Positions 27,019-35,699 are shown, counted from the first letter of the stretch. The stretch: DNA of 47,375 bases from an uncultured Alphaproteobacteria bacterium (GCA_900696495.1 CAADGI010000025.1:1-47375), one strand, 5' to 3'. Made by a program: numbers and translations. Notes: generated by a model from the letters alone, not told the origin.

Positions 27019-28043
27019 TATTTGTCTTCGGAAAGCAGGTCGATCTGTGGGTTGTTTTTAGGTTTGAGGCCAAGATATTCGAAGCCTTTTCTGGATAAAA
27101 CGCGCCCGCGCGGGGTGCGCTGGACCAGTCCTTGTTGGATCAGGTACGGCTCGATCACATCCTCGACCATGTCGCGCTGTTCGGAGAGGAAGGCGGCGAG
27201 GGTTTCGATTCCCACTGGTCCGCCGCCGTAATTCTCGGCGATGCAGGAGAGGTAGCGGCGGTCCATGGTGTCGAGACCGCTGGAATCGACATCCAGTTTT
27301 CTGAGCGCCTCGTCGACATCCTTGCGGTCGATTTTATTGCCTTCCGCGAAATCGCGGACGCGGCGCGTAAGGCGTCCCGCTATGCGCGGCGTTCCCCGCG
27401 CCCGGCGGGCGATTTCCGATGCACCGTCGGCGGTGAGATTCATATCAAGAAGATTTGCCGTGCGCGCGACGATTTTCGTGAGTTCGTCGGCGGTATAAAA
27501 TTCAAGGCGCATGGGAATGCCGAAGCGGTCGCGCAACGGGTTGGTTAGCAGGCCGCTCCGTGTCGTCGCGCCGATGAGGGTGAACGGCACTAGGTCAATT
27601 TGCACCGAACGCGCGGCAGGCCCATCGCCGATGATAAGGTCGAGCTTTCGGTCTTCCATCGCCGGGTAAAGAATTTCCTCGATGGCGGGATTCAGCCTGT
27701 GGATTTCATCGATGAACAGAACATCGTTGGGTTCAAGATTGGTGAGCAACGCGGCGAGGTCGCCCGCCTTGGCAATTACCGGACCGCTTGTTGCACGGAA
27801 ACCGACGCCAAGTTCTTTCGCTATAATCTGCGCGAGCGTGGTTTTGCCGAGGCCTGGCGGGCCGAACAGCAGGACGTGGTCCATCGCATCGCGCCGGGAC
27901 TTGGCCGCTTTCACGAATACTTTCAGATTTTCGCAAAGCTGTTTTTGCCCGACGAAATCAGAGAATGACAGCGGGCGCAGCGCGATCTCCTGCCCGCCTT
28001 CGAATTCCTGCTTCACCGATTCGAGCTGCGCGTTCTTGATCAT
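27018..28043 (-). CDS. ruvB: Holliday junction branch migration helicase RuvB
   Basis: AAA+ motor, 341 aa, that drives branch migration with RuvA. Walker A is [12 protein letters not shown], Walker [16 protein letters not shown], sensor 1 is in [14 protein letters not shown] with the arginine finger in [14 protein letters not shown], and the winged-helix end carries [16 protein letters not shown]. Overlaps ruvA by 4 nt and ybgC by 1 nt, so the ruvCAB-ybgC-tol order is one transcription unit in principle, downstream of the SOS operator at 29245. Confidence 0.98.
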   Translation of the reverse strand: MIKNAQLESVKQEFEGGQEIALRPLSFSDFVGQKQLCENLKVFVKAAKSRRDAMDHVLLFGPPGLGKTTLAQIIAKELGVGFRATSGPVIAKAGDLAALLTNLEPNDVLFIDEIHRLNPAIEEILYPAMEDRKLDLIIGDGPAARSVQIDLVPFTLIGATTRSGLLTNPLRDRFGIPMRLEFYTADELTKIVARTANLLDMNLTADGASEIARRARGTPRIAGRLTRRVRDFAEGNKIDRKDVDEALRKLDVDSSGLDTMDRRYLSCIAENYGGGPVGIETLAAFLSEQRDMVEDVIEPYLIQQGLVQRTPRGRVLSRKGFEYLGLKPKNNPQIDLLSEDK

Positions 28044-28660
28044 GCGCTTAGCTCCTTCAGCGCCATGCGGATAATGATCTGTAGATTTTCTTTATCGTTG
28101 TCGTTGGCTTTCGTCCGCGCCTGCATGACAGCGCTGTAGGCGTCGGAGCGGCTATAGCCGAGATTGATAAGCGCAGAGACGGCGTCATGGTCGATACTCT
28201 TGGGTTCGTTCGCGATGTCCCTGTACTTCACGCCTTTCGTGGACGCGGCGATTTCGACTTGCTCGGCCTTGTCCTTCAGTTCGGTCAGAATGCGCACACC
28301 GAGTTTGGGCCCGACGCCGTCGGCGGACGTGATGGCCGCTTTGTCTTGCGAGGCGATGATGACTCCCAAACGCTCAGCCGGGCACGCTGTTAAGATCGAG
28401 AGCGCGACTTTTGCGCCGACACCCTGCACGCTCGTTAACAGGCGAAACCATTTCTGTTCGTTCGCGTCGGCGAAGCCGTAGAGATGGATATGGTCCTCGC
28501 GCACATGCGTGTCGATCAGCAGTGTCGCCGGATCGCCGGGCTGGCCGATGCGGCCCAATGTGCAGCGGCTGGCGAACACGACATAGCCGACACCGTTCAC
28601 GTCCAAAATCGCGTGATTGTCTGCAAAAGAGTCGATGATGCCGCTTAATTTTCCGATCAT
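28040..28660 (-). CDS. ruvA: Holliday junction DNA-binding protein RuvA
   Basis: Tetrameric protein that binds four-way junctions, 206 aa. The N-terminal OB fold starts [20 protein letters not shown] with GVGYVVFA; the helix-hairpin-helix motifs are [17 protein letters not shown] and [20 protein letters not shown]; the small C-terminal domain ([19 protein letters not shown]) contacts RuvB. It lies 4 bp behind ruvC, whose end is repeat-derived. Confidence 0.97.
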   Translation of the reverse strand: MIGKLSGIIDSFADNHAILDVNGVGYVVFASRCTLGRIGQPGDPATLLIDTHVREDHIHLYGFADANEQKWFRLLTSVQGVGAKVALSILTACPAERLGVIIASQDKAAITSADGVGPKLGVRILTELKDKAEQVEIAASTKGVKYRDIANEPKSIDHDAVSALINLGYSRSDAYSAVMQARTKANDNDKENLQIIIRMALKELSA

Positions 28661-28664
28661 AAAT

Positions 28665-29219
28665 TTACTCCAACACTGTCACCCCCGCGTAGGCGGGGGT
28701 CTGGTCTTCATGCCGGATGCCCGCCTTCGCGGGCATGACAATTTTAGTATAAGTTTTTCTATGATGCGCATGACAAATCGCGACCGCAAGGGCGTCGGCT
28801 TCGTCCTCGCTGATTCTGCCACAGGCAGGCAGCAGCCGCTGGATCATCATACCAACCTGCTGTTTTTCGGCGTGGCCGGTGCCGACGATGGATTTCTTGA
28901 CCTTGTTGGCGGCGTATTCCGCCGTTTCCAGCCCATACAGCGCCGGGACACTAAGCGCCACACCTCGCGCCTGCCCCAGTTTGAGGGCCGAGGCGGCGTT
29001 CTTGTTGACGAAGGTTTCCTCGACGGCGGCAGCTTCGGGCCTGTGGGCCTCGATAATCTTTGTCAGTTCGCGGTGAATTACGGCGAGGCGCACGGCCAGA
29101 GAGGTTTCGGGATCGGTCTTGAGCAGTCCGCTGATGCGGTATTGCAGCGCGTTGCCCCGGCTGAGGACAATGCCCCAGCCGGTCTTTTGCAGGCCCGGAT
29201 CGATACCGAGAATAAGCAT
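28665..29219 (-). CDS. ruvC: Holliday junction resolvase RuvC with a repeat-encoded tail
   Basis: Endonuclease that cuts Holliday junctions. The four acidic residues are in ILGIDPGLQKTGWG (D7), AAVEETFVNKNAAS (Glu) and EDEADALAVAICHAHH (two acids). The normal RuvC ends shortly after the AICHAHH helix; here 26 more residues follow (KIVMPAKAGIRHEDQ and on), almost all encoded by palindromic repeat R4. The frame stays open through the repeat to a TAA at 28665-28667, so the total is 184 aa. The promoter contains an SOS box. Starts ruvCAB. Confidence 0.96.
   Translation of the reverse strand: MLILGIDPGLQKTGWGIVLSRGNALQYRISGLLKTDPETSLAVRLAVIHRELTKIIEAHRPEAAAVEETFVNKNAASALKLGQARGVALSVPALYGLETAEYAANKVKKSIVGTGHAEKQQVGMMIQRLLPACGRISEDEADALAVAICHAHHRKTYTKIVMPAKAGIRHEDQTPAYAGVTVLE
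28677..28740. repeat. Palindromic repeat copy R4, forms the 3' end of ruvC
   Basis: TGTC at 28677, a left hairpin CCCCCGCGTAGGCGGGGG, a right hairpin GCCCGCCTTCGCGGGC, and ATGACA at 28735-28740. Read on the minus strand it encodes MPAKAGIRHEDQTPAYAGVT, the kind of peptide that translated repeats of this family typically give. Confidence 0.9.
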
Positions 29220-29244
29220 GTTTCTATTATGTTAAAAAGAACAG

Positions 29245-29259
29245 GAACAATTCAGGAAC
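29245..29259 (-). promoter_or_regulatory. LexA (SOS) operator of ruvC
   Basis: Minus strand reads GTTC-CTGAATT-GTTC, a perfect match to the alphaproteobacterial SOS box GTTC-N7-GTTC. It lies 26-40 bp upstream of the ruvC start, just downstream of the predicted -10 element, where a bound repressor would block transcription. Confidence 0.85.
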
Positions 29260-29288
29260 AGTATAGGGGAACAGAAGGGAAATGCAAA
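29260..29288 (-). promoter_or_regulatory. Predicted ruvC promoter
   Basis: On the minus strand: TTTGCA (29288-29283), 17-bp spacer, TATACT (29265-29260). The predicted start, about 29253, falls inside the SOS box. Confidence 0.55.
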
Positions 29289-29295
29289 GCGGGAA

Positions 29296-30048
29296 TTAGC
29301 CCGCCGCCATCAGCTTCTGTATGACCTGTTCGCTGACCTCGACATTGGCGGTGACGTTCTGAACATCGTCGTTTTCTTCAAGCGCCTCGATCAGCTCCAG
29401 CACATCGCCCGCCTGCTCCTCGTTCACGGGCGCCATGACGTTGGGTTTCCAGGCGAGGCCTGATTTTTCCGGCTCGCCGAATTTGGCAACAAGCGCCGAG
29501 CGCACGGCGGCGAAATCATCGGGCGTGGTGGTGATTTCATGGCTCTCGCCGGATTCAACATTTGACGCGCCTGCTTCGAGCGCGGCTTCGAACATCGCAT
29601 CCGCACCCGCGACTGACGCAGGATAGATAATTTCGCCAACACGGTCGAACATGAATGAAACGGAATTGGTTTCGCCGAGATTGCCGCCCTGCTTCGCAAA
29701 GATTGATCGAACCTCGCCCGCAGTACGGTTTTTATTGTCGGTCAGCGCATCGACGATGATTGCGACGCCGCCCGGTCCGTAGCCCTCATAACGCATTTCG
29801 ACGTAATTGCTGAGGTCGTTGCCGCCGACACCTTTCTGAATGGCCTTCTCGATATTGTCGCGCGGCATGCTCTGAGCCTTCGCGTTCGCAACGGCCAATC
29901 GTAAACGCGCATTCATATTCGGATCGCCCCCGCCCATTTTCGCGGCCACGGTGATTTCACGCCCCAGCTTGGAAAAAAGCTGCGCCCGTTTGCGGTCCTG
30001 CGCGCCCTTGCGGTGCTGGATGTTCTTGAATTTGGAATGGCCGGCCAT
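29296..30048 (-). CDS. yebC: YebC/PmpR family protein
   Basis: The 250-aa protein begins [19 protein letters not shown], the signature of the YebC family, and has [20 protein letters not shown], the [15 protein letters not shown] block, [13 protein letters not shown] and the C-terminal [19 protein letters not shown]. Members act as DNA-binding regulators or as translation factors that relieve polyproline stalling; the sequence does not tell which. Its place just before ruvC is widely conserved. Between its stop and the ruvC start lies the SOS-controlled ruvC promoter (76 bp), so yebC is transcribed separately or through it. Confidence 0.97.
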   Translation of the reverse strand: MAGHSKFKNIQHRKGAQDRKRAQLFSKLGREITVAAKMGGGDPNMNARLRLAVANAKAQSMPRDNIEKAIQKGVGGNDLSNYVEMRYEGYGPGGVAIIVDALTDNKNRTAGEVRSIFAKQGGNLGETNSVSFMFDRVGEIIYPASVAGADAMFEAALEAGASNVESGESHEITTTPDDFAAVRSALVAKFGEPEKSGLAWKPNVMAPVNEEQAGDVLELIEALEENDDVQNVTANVEVSEQVIQKLMAAG

Positions 30049-30152
30049 CTGACAATCCTTAACAGGGTTATATTAGTAAATTCTTTGATAGCTAAAAGGG
30101 TCTGATTTTTTAGCGAATCCTGTGCTAAAATACAAGAAAGGTTGCTTGATTC

Positions 30153-30692
30153 ATGTCTTATCAATTTCAGAACATTACCGTGCTGATCGTCGAGGATAAC
30201 CAGCCCATGCTTGATCTGGCGAAGGCCCTGATGACGGCGTTCGGCGTGAAAAACGTCCTCGGCGCCAAGCACGGCGAGGAAGGCTTCAAGAAATTCTGCG
30301 AGCACAATCCTGACATCATCATCGCCGACTGGATGATGAAACCGATGGACGGGATCACGCTCGCGCACCGTATCCGCAACGACCCCGCCTCGCCGAATAA
30401 ATTCGTGCCGTTTGTTTTGATGACAGGCTTCAGTGAAAAGCGCCGCGTCATGCAGGCGCGCGATGCGGGCGTTACCGAATTTTTAGTGAAGCCATTTACG
30501 GCGCGTGATCTCTACCGCCGCCTCTACCAGATTATCGAGCGGCCGCGCCAGTTCGTGCGCTCGGAGGATTTCTTCGGTCCCGACCGCCGCCGCAAAGGTT
30601 CGGCCGGTTACCAGGGCCAGCTCCGCCGCGATACGGATGTGCAACCCGAAGATTACTATGTCAGCGTCGATACGCCGGATAAAAGATCATGA
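30153..30692 (+). CDS. CheY-like response regulator receiver protein
   Basis: Single receiver domain (residues 8-128) with the phosphorylation pocket E14/D15, phosphoacceptor D59 (IIIADWMMKPMDG), T91 and K113 (FLVKPF). The C-terminal 50 residues form a basic, probably unstructured extension that contains EDFFGPDRRRKGSAG, a motif often seen after receiver domains in alphaproteobacteria; there is no DNA-binding or enzymatic output domain. The next gene overlaps it by 4 nt and may be its partner. Two GANTC sites, at 30115 and 30148 (abutting the ATG), lie in its short upstream region, and TAAAAT (30126) is a possible -10. Confidence 0.9.
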   Translation: MSYQFQNITVLIVEDNQPMLDLAKALMTAFGVKNVLGAKHGEEGFKKFCEHNPDIIIADWMMKPMDGITLAHRIRNDPASPNKFVPFVLMTGFSEKRRVMQARDAGVTEFLVKPFTARDLYRRLYQIIERPRQFVRSEDFFGPDRRRKGSAGYQGQLRRDTDVQPEDYYVSVDTPDKRS

Positions 30693-31219
30693 CCGACAAA
30701 CAACATTTCAGCCAGAAGCCGCGGCGCAAGGCAGAGTTCATCAAGCCGCCCAACATGCTGAAGACCAAGGTCGGCTCCGGCGGGCTTAGCGATGATATTC
30801 TGAACAAGGCGGAAGACCTGCTTGAGAACAACACGGTCGATTTCCAGCCGCTGGCGGAGATGTATCTTGCGGGCCTTATGAAAGGCATCGAGCTTGCCAA
30901 GGAGGCCGACCCCGAAGACGATCAGGAATACCTGATCTCGCGCATGCTTTATCCGGGCATGCAGCTCAAGGCCAATGGCGGCATGTTTCATTACCCGCTC
31001 GTCACGCGCATCGCAGACAAACTCATCCAATTCCTGGAAGTCATCGAGACCGTCGATATCGAGGTGGTTGAAATCGTCATGGCGTTTCATACCACGATCC
31101 GCGCGGTCGTCATGGGCCGTGTCTCAGGCGATGGCGGCAAGCATGGCGCGGAACTGATGCGCGCGCTGAACGAAGCCTGCATCCGGTACTTCGACAAGTA
31201 CCAGGGCAAATCGTATTAA
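30689..31219 (+). CDS. Conserved protein of unknown function linked to the receiver protein
   Basis: I do not recognise the family. The 176-aa protein is soluble, has no signal peptide, begins with a basic segment (QKPRRKAEFIKPPNMLKTKV), then appears mostly helical: LSDDILNKAEDLLENN, FQPLAEMYLAGLMKGIELAK, HYPLVTRIADKLIQFLEVIE and HTTIRAVVMGRVSG. The ATGA overlap with the receiver gene implies coupling, so a role in the same phosphorelay or its output is reasonable but unproven. Its stop codon overlaps that of the opposite gene through TTAA. Confidence 0.75.
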   Translation: MTDKQHFSQKPRRKAEFIKPPNMLKTKVGSGGLSDDILNKAEDLLENNTVDFQPLAEMYLAGLMKGIELAKEADPEDDQEYLISRMLYPGMQLKANGGMFHYPLVTRIADKLIQFLEVIETVDIEVVEIVMAFHTTIRAVVMGRVSGDGGKHGAELMRALNEACIRYFDKYQGKSY

Positions 31220-32031
31220 ATTTTCGGAATATGTTCGGAAATAACAGCGCCGACGCGCACGGGCTCGATGCGTTCGGTATGCCCGGTTTTGTCGTTTGTG
31301 ACGATGTAAACCCCGCACATTGCGCCTTTCCCGGAAGCTGGGCGCATGCGTTCGCCCGCGAATTTTTTCACGAAACGGTGGATGGCGATTTCCTTTTCGA
31401 CGCCGATGACGCTGTTGTAATCGCCGGTCATGCCTGCATCGCTCATATAGGCCGTTCCGCCCGGCATGATGTGCGCGTCCGCCGTCGGGACGTGCGTATG
31501 GGTGCCGACGAGGCCTGAAATTTTCCCGTCCAGATAATGCGCGAGCGATAATTTTTCGCTGGTCGCCTCGGCGTGGAAATCCACGAAGATCGCGTGTGTC
31601 GACTTTCCCATTTTTTCTTTTTCGACGAGATCCTTCACGATGCGGAACGGGTCGTCGAGCGAATCCATGAACAGGCGGCCCATGGCATTAATGACCGTGA
31701 TGACCCGCCCGTCATCGAGTTCATGCCTTGTCATTCCCAGTCCCGGCGTGCCGTCCGGAAAATTCGCAGGCCGCAGAAGTTTCTGATCCTTGTCGATATA
31801 GGGAATGATTTCGCGCTGGTCCCAGACATGGTTACCGGTGGTGATGACATCGACGCCCCAGCTATAGAATTCCTCGCAGATTTTCGGCGTGATGCCGGCG
31901 CCGCTGGCGGCATTCTCGCCATTGACGATAACGACGTCCGGCCCCAGTTTTTTTTTGATCTGCGGCAAATGTTCCTGAAGCGCCTCGCGCCCCGAACGGC
32001 CCATGACATCGCCGATGAATAAAATTTTCAA
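31216..32031 (-). CDS. YmdB-type metallophosphoesterase (TIGR00282 family)
   Basis: The 271-aa protein begins MKILFIGDVMGRSGREALQE with the first metal ligands and continues with DVVIVNGENAASGAGITPKI, the GNHVWDQREI motif, HAIFVDFHAEATSEK, and GTHTHVPTADAHIMPGGTAY. Homologues hydrolyse 2',3'-cyclic mononucleotides and affect RNA metabolism or biofilms. It lies 10 bp behind the 5-formyl-THF cyclo-ligase and is probably cotranscribed with it. Confidence 0.93.
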   Translation of the reverse strand: MKILFIGDVMGRSGREALQEHLPQIKKKLGPDVVIVNGENAASGAGITPKICEEFYSWGVDVITTGNHVWDQREIIPYIDKDQKLLRPANFPDGTPGLGMTRHELDDGRVITVINAMGRLFMDSLDDPFRIVKDLVEKEKMGKSTHAIFVDFHAEATSEKLSLAHYLDGKISGLVGTHTHVPTADAHIMPGGTAYMSDAGMTGDYNSVIGVEKEIAIHRFVKKFAGERMRPASGKGAMCGVYIVTNDKTGHTERIEPVRVGAVISEHIPKI

Positions 32032-32041
32032 AATACTCTCC

Positions 32042-32620
32042 TTACGGATTAAAGCCTTGCGCGCCCTGCGGCGTGATCACCCAGTCCAGCTTCTGATCGT
32101 GATCCTCGACCGGCAGGTTGAACAGGCACGCCTGCTGGCCGTACGCCAGACCGACCGCGACGATCTTTTTCCTAGCACGCAGGGAAGCCAATGTCGCGTC
32201 ATAATGGCCACCCCCCTGACCTAATCTATAACCCCTGCGGTCGAAAGCCAGCAAAGGCACGACGACAATATCGGGGTCCAGCCACTCGGTTTTATCGTTC
32301 ACGACAGGTTCCATCACCTCGTAATCGGTTTCGCGCAGCTTCATATCCTCCTGCCATCGGACGAAGCCGAGGACTTTACCTTCTTTTTTCATGACCGGCA
32401 GGGCGCAGGTAAAGCCTTCTTCCAGAAGCTTCTCAATCAGGGGGCGCGAATCGAATTCCCGCCCGAAAGGCCAGTAAGCGGCGATCACCTGTCCTTTTTC
32501 GGGTTTTATGGTGCTGAAAAAATGACCGCTGGCCTCGAGCGGGTCCTCGGCGCGGACATCCATCCGGGCCCGGTGGCGGCGCGCCTCTACTCTCAGGGTG
32601 CTTTTGTCTGATTCATCCAT
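32042..32620 (-). CDS. fau: 5-formyltetrahydrofolate cyclo-ligase
   Basis: ATP-dependent conversion of 5-formyl-THF to 5,10-methenyl-THF. The 192-aa product (from ATG 32620) has KGQVIAAYWPFGREFDSRPL, the ATP site region, and the signature VPLLAFDRRGYRLGQGGGHYD. A start at 32656 would add 12 residues without a ribosome site. No Shine-Dalgarno is visible before 32620, but TATATT lies so that the predicted transcript would begin at the ATG, so leaderless translation is possible. The gene directly follows 6S RNA, its conserved partner in many proteobacteria. Confidence 0.94.
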   Translation of the reverse strand: MDESDKSTLRVEARRHRARMDVRAEDPLEASGHFFSTIKPEKGQVIAAYWPFGREFDSRPLIEKLLEEGFTCALPVMKKEGKVLGFVRWQEDMKLRETDYEVMEPVVNDKTEWLDPDIVVVPLLAFDRRGYRLGQGGGHYDATLASLRARKKIVAVGLAYGQQACLFNLPVEDHDQKLDWVITPQGAQGFNP

Positions 32621-32642
32621 AAGGGGAATATACGGGGAAAAA

Positions 32643-32813
32643 GGTAAGGGCGCCACGCTGGCCGTTTACGTTCAAATCCGCGTGTGACCCAGTTAAACCA
32701 GGTGGGCGCCATATACCCAAAAGCTTGCGGCTTAAGGACAGGGACAGCTCCCTTGCGAAATTTATCGGTCTCCGGGAATATGTTGTATCACGCACCCCGC
32801 AGCAAACCCTTCC
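32643..32813 (-). ncRNA. ssrS: 6S RNA
   Basis: Regulator that binds sigma-70 RNA polymerase in stationary phase. Position is diagnostic: between zapA and the 5-formyl-THF cyclo-ligase gene, as in many proteobacteria. On the minus strand the ends GGAAGGG and CCCTTACC pair, the 5' part has GCTGCGGGGTGCGTGA, and the interior holds AGGGAGCTGTCCCTG, CTTAAGCCGC and an apical CCCACCTGGTTTAACTGGG hairpin, as in alphaproteobacterial 6S RNAs. About 171 nt. Ends are estimated from the stem and promoter. Confidence 0.85.
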
Positions 32814-32817
32814 GGGG

Positions 32818-32846
32818 AATATAGGGTGTTTGCCAGTAATTATCAA
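32818..32846 (-). promoter_or_regulatory. 6S RNA promoter
   Basis: Minus strand: TTGATA (32846-32841), 17-bp spacer, TATATT (32823-32818), which predicts a start near 32811-32813, agreeing with the 5' end of the closing stem. Confidence 0.7.
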
Positions 32847-32858
32847 ATTCCTCAGAAT

Positions 32859-32946
32859 CGTCATCGCGAGCCGCCTGAAAGGCGGCGTGGCGATCCATTT
32901 TTTTGGTATATTAGCTCTGGATTGCTTCGCTTCGCTCGCAATGACG
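32859..32946. repeat. Palindromic repeat copy S2 between zapA and 6S RNA
   Basis: Left arm CGTCATCGCGAG followed by CCGCCTGAAAGGCGG (an inner hairpin), right arm GGATTGCTTCGCTTCGCTCG then CAATGACG. Same family as S1. It begins 6 bp beyond the zapA stop and ends 12 bp before the 6S promoter, so it could insulate the two. Confidence 0.88.
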
Positions 32947-32952
32947 GGGAAA

Positions 32953-33288
32953 TCAGGCCTTGGCGATGCGCCCGGCGATGAGGTCGATGCGCTCGGCGAG
33001 GTGGTCGATGGCGCGGGTAATCAAGACTTCGTCCTCACGGTCGCCCTCCTTTTCGCGGAGCTGGCTGTTGACGTCGCGCATGTCCTCGCGCAGGTCGTAA
33101 ATCTCGTCAGCCATCATTAATGCAGTCAAAACAAGCAAATGCGCGTCGTTGCTCGCAGCGCCGGCGCGGCCGATTTCCTTCATGCGCTGGTCGACATAGT
33201 ATCCGAGGTCCTTGAGGCGTTTTTCCTGGCCGTCGTCGCAGGCGATGCCGTAGTTGCGTCCGTTGATGCTTAAGTTTACCTCGGCCAT
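32953..33288 (-). CDS. zapA: Cell division protein ZapA
   Basis: Small protein that bundles FtsZ filaments, 111 aa. It begins MAEVNLSINGRNYGIACDDG, with GQEKRLKDLGYYVDQRMKEI and a helical middle (LLVLTALMMADEIYDLREDM) followed by a coiled coil. It is preceded by the small coiled-coil gene with a 4-bp gap and followed on the same strand by repeat S2 and 6S RNA. Confidence 0.93.
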   Translation of the reverse strand: MAEVNLSINGRNYGIACDDGQEKRLKDLGYYVDQRMKEIGRAGAASNDAHLLVLTALMMADEIYDLREDMRDVNSQLREKEGDREDEVLITRAIDHLAERIDLIAGRIAKA

Positions 33289-33292
33289 GGGA

Positions 33293-33520
33293 TCACTCTT
33301 TCAATATTTCTTCGACTTGTTCGATTGCCTGGTCCAGCCGCTTGGCGAACAGCGCGCCCTGGATGGCGTGACCGTTACCGTTGGCTCCGTTTTTCTTGAG
33401 CGGCGCGCCGAACATATCGCGCTGCTGGCCTGCCATGGCTGTTTCGAGTTGAACAGCGGATGATTCTAGTTTTCCAACCGACTTTTCGAGTTTCGCGAGG
33501 GCCTGTCTGACAGATGACAC
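33293..33520 (-). CDS. Small coiled-coil protein upstream of zapA (DUF4164-like)
   Basis: A 75-aa acidic/basic helical protein: an N-terminal coiled coil (SVRQALAKLEKSVGKLESSA), a Gly/Asn-rich middle (KKNGANGNGHAIQG), and a second short helix (LDQAIEQVEEILKE). Alphaproteobacteria often carry a short coiled-coil protein of the DUF4164 type just before zapA; I assign it by position and composition only. A role in Z-ring assembly next to ZapA is an inference. Confidence 0.7.
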   Translation of the reverse strand: MSSVRQALAKLEKSVGKLESSAVQLETAMAGQQRDMFGAPLKKNGANGNGHAIQGALFAKRLDQAIEQVEEILKE

Positions 33521-33692
33521 GGGTAACCTTCTTTGCTCATGTTTGAACTGGATTTGGGAACGGTATCAGGACAAGTTTCAGCCGGTCAAGACTGATGATT
33601 ATTTTTATAAATTGGACCACAGAAATCTTGACCTGTCAGGCGCATAGCTGCATTGTACGGGCAATTGTTTTTCAATATGGTGTTGAGAGTAA

Positions 33693-35699
33693 ATGACAAA
33701 ACCGCAGGCGCGACCGAATCCAGTGGCTGATGCCCAGACAAATCTGAGACCCATGGCGAATGCCATCCGCGCGCTGACTATGGACGCGGTGGCGAAAGCG
33801 AAATCCGGCCATACCGGTATGCCGATGGGAATGGCCGACGCGGCGACCGTTCTCTATTCCAAATTTCTGAAGTTCGATCCGAAGCATCCCGAGTGGGCCG
33901 ACCGCGACCGTTTCGTTCTCTCCGCCGGTCACGGTTCAATGCTGCTTTACGCGCTCAATTATCTTACCGGTTACGACGCGATCACGCTCGACCAGATCAA
34001 GAATTTCCGCCAGCTTGGCGCGATCACCGCGGGCCACCCGGAAGTCGAACATCATGCGGGTATTGAAACCACCACGGGGCCGCTGGGACAGGGTATTTCC
34101 ACGGCTGTGGGCATGGCTCTCGCCGAGCGCCTGTTAAACGCCCGTTTCGGCGATGATCTCGTCAATCACTATACTTATGTGATTGCCAGCGACGGCGACC
34201 TGCAGGAGGGCGTCAGTCACGAGGCATGCTCCCTCGCCGGTCACCTTGGTCTCGGCAGGCTGATCGTTCTTTATGACGACAATGAAATTTCCATCGACGG
34301 GCCGACTTCGCTGTCTTTCTCCGAAAATATTCCGCAGCGTTTCGAGTCTTACGGCTGGGATGTTTTCAGTGTCGACGGTCATGAGCTTGATGAAATCGAA
34401 TCCGCGATCGCGAAAGCGAAGGCTTCGAACAAACCGACCATCATCTGCTGCAAGACGCGCATCGGGTTCGGACTGCCGACACAGGAAGGCACTTCCACCG
34501 CGCACGGCGCTATTACTGACGCCAAAGAGATTGAAGGCACGCGCAAGAATCTCGACTGGCCGCATGAACCTTTTGTCATTCCGGATCATATTCTCAAGTC
34601 ATGGCGCGGCGTCGGCGAACAGGGCCGTGAAAGCCACAATGAATGGGAAGCGCGCCTTGTTAAGTCCAAGCAGAAGGATGAATTCCTCGCGGCGCAGGCC
34701 GGCGATGTTTCAAAAACCATCGCGCCGCTGATCGCGGAAGTGAAAACCAAGTTTGCGTCTGAAAAGCCGAAGCTGGCGACGCGCCAGGCGTCCGGTGTCG
34801 TGCTTGAGGCGCTGGTTCCCAAGGTCCCGGCGATGATCGGCGGTTCGGCCGACCTGACCGGCTCCGTGAACACCAAGATCAAGAGCTCTACGGTCGTCGA
34901 GGCCGACAAATATAAAGGCCAGTACGTTTATTACGGCGTGCGCGAGCACGGCATGGCCGCCGTCATGAACGGCATGGCGCTGCATGGCGGGATTATTCCC
35001 TATGCGGGAACGTTCCTTGTGTTCACCGATTACTGCCGCCCGGCCATTCGTCTCTCGGCGCTTATGAAGCAGCGCGTCGTCTATGTCATGACGCACGATT
35101 CCATCGGCCTTGGCGAAGATGGCCCGACCCACCAGCCGATCGAGCATGTCGCCTCGTTCCGCGCGATGCCGAATATCAATGTCTTCCGCCCGTGCGATGG
35201 CATCGAAACCGCCGAGGCGTGGGAGCTTGCGCTCGGCAATCAAAAAGGGCCGAGTATCCTCGCCCTCACCCGCCAGGGACTGCCGACCATCAATGAAGGC
35301 CGGAAAGAAAACCTGACCGCGCGCGGCGCCTATGTCCTGAAAGAAAACGGCAAGGACCCGCGCGTGACGATCTTTGCTTCCGGTTCCGAAGTTGAAATTG
35401 CCCTCAAAGCCTATGAACAATTGACGATGGAGGGTTTCAGCACCCGCCTCGTCTCCGTGCCCTGCATGGAGCTGCTCTGCGCGCAGGATGACGTCTATAT
35501 TGACTCCCTGCTCGGCAATAATAGCTTAAAGGTGGCGGTCGAGGCCGGGGTTCGCCAGGGATGGGACTGTATTCTGGGTCCTGACGGTGTATTTATCGGC
35601 ATGGATTCGTTCGGGGCCTCTGCTCCGTATGAAAAACTCTATCAACATTTCGGCATCACGGCGGAGGCCGTCGTCAAGGCCGTGAAGGAAAAACTCTGA
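33693..35699 (+). CDS. tkt: Transketolase
   Basis: Thiamine-diphosphate enzyme of the pentose phosphate pathway that moves two-carbon units between sugar phosphates. The 668-aa protein has the N-terminal RALTMDAVAKAKSGHTGMPM, SAGHGSMLLYALNYL, the ThDP motif ASDGDLQEG to YDDN, THDSIGLGEDGPTHQPIEH and FRPCDGIETAEAWELAL. The upstream 172 bp separates it from the divergent coiled-coil gene and has only a weak candidate promoter (TTGACC 33628, CATTGT 33651); GAGAG precedes the ATG. gap follows with a one-base overlap. Confidence 0.97.
   Translation: MTKPQARPNPVADAQTNLRPMANAIRALTMDAVAKAKSGHTGMPMGMADAATVLYSKFLKFDPKHPEWADRDRFVLSAGHGSMLLYALNYLTGYDAITLDQIKNFRQLGAITAGHPEVEHHAGIETTTGPLGQGISTAVGMALAERLLNARFGDDLVNHYTYVIASDGDLQEGVSHEACSLAGHLGLGRLIVLYDDNEISIDGPTSLSFSENIPQRFESYGWDVFSVDGHELDEIESAIAKAKASNKPTIICCKTRIGFGLPTQEGTSTAHGAITDAKEIEGTRKNLDWPHEPFVIPDHILKSWRGVGEQGRESHNEWEARLVKSKQKDEFLAAQAGDVSKTIAPLIAEVKTKFASEKPKLATRQASGVVLEALVPKVPAMIGGSADLTGSVNTKIKSSTVVEADKYKGQYVYYGVREHGMAAVMNGMALHGGIIPYAGTFLVFTDYCRPAIRLSALMKQRVVYVMTHDSIGLGEDGPTHQPIEHVASFRAMPNINVFRPCDGIETAEAWELALGNQKGPSILALTRQGLPTINEGRKENLTARGAYVLKENGKDPRVTIFASGSEVEIALKAYEQLTMEGFSTRLVSVPCMELLCAQDDVYIDSLLGNNSLKVAVEAGVRQGWDCILGPDGVFIGMDSFGASAPYEKLYQHFGITAEAVVKAVKEKL

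Noticed and set aside
32613-32864. 83-codon frame upstream of the 5-formyl-THF cyclo-ligase
   Set aside because: It runs through 6S RNA on the same strand and has no protein-like features.
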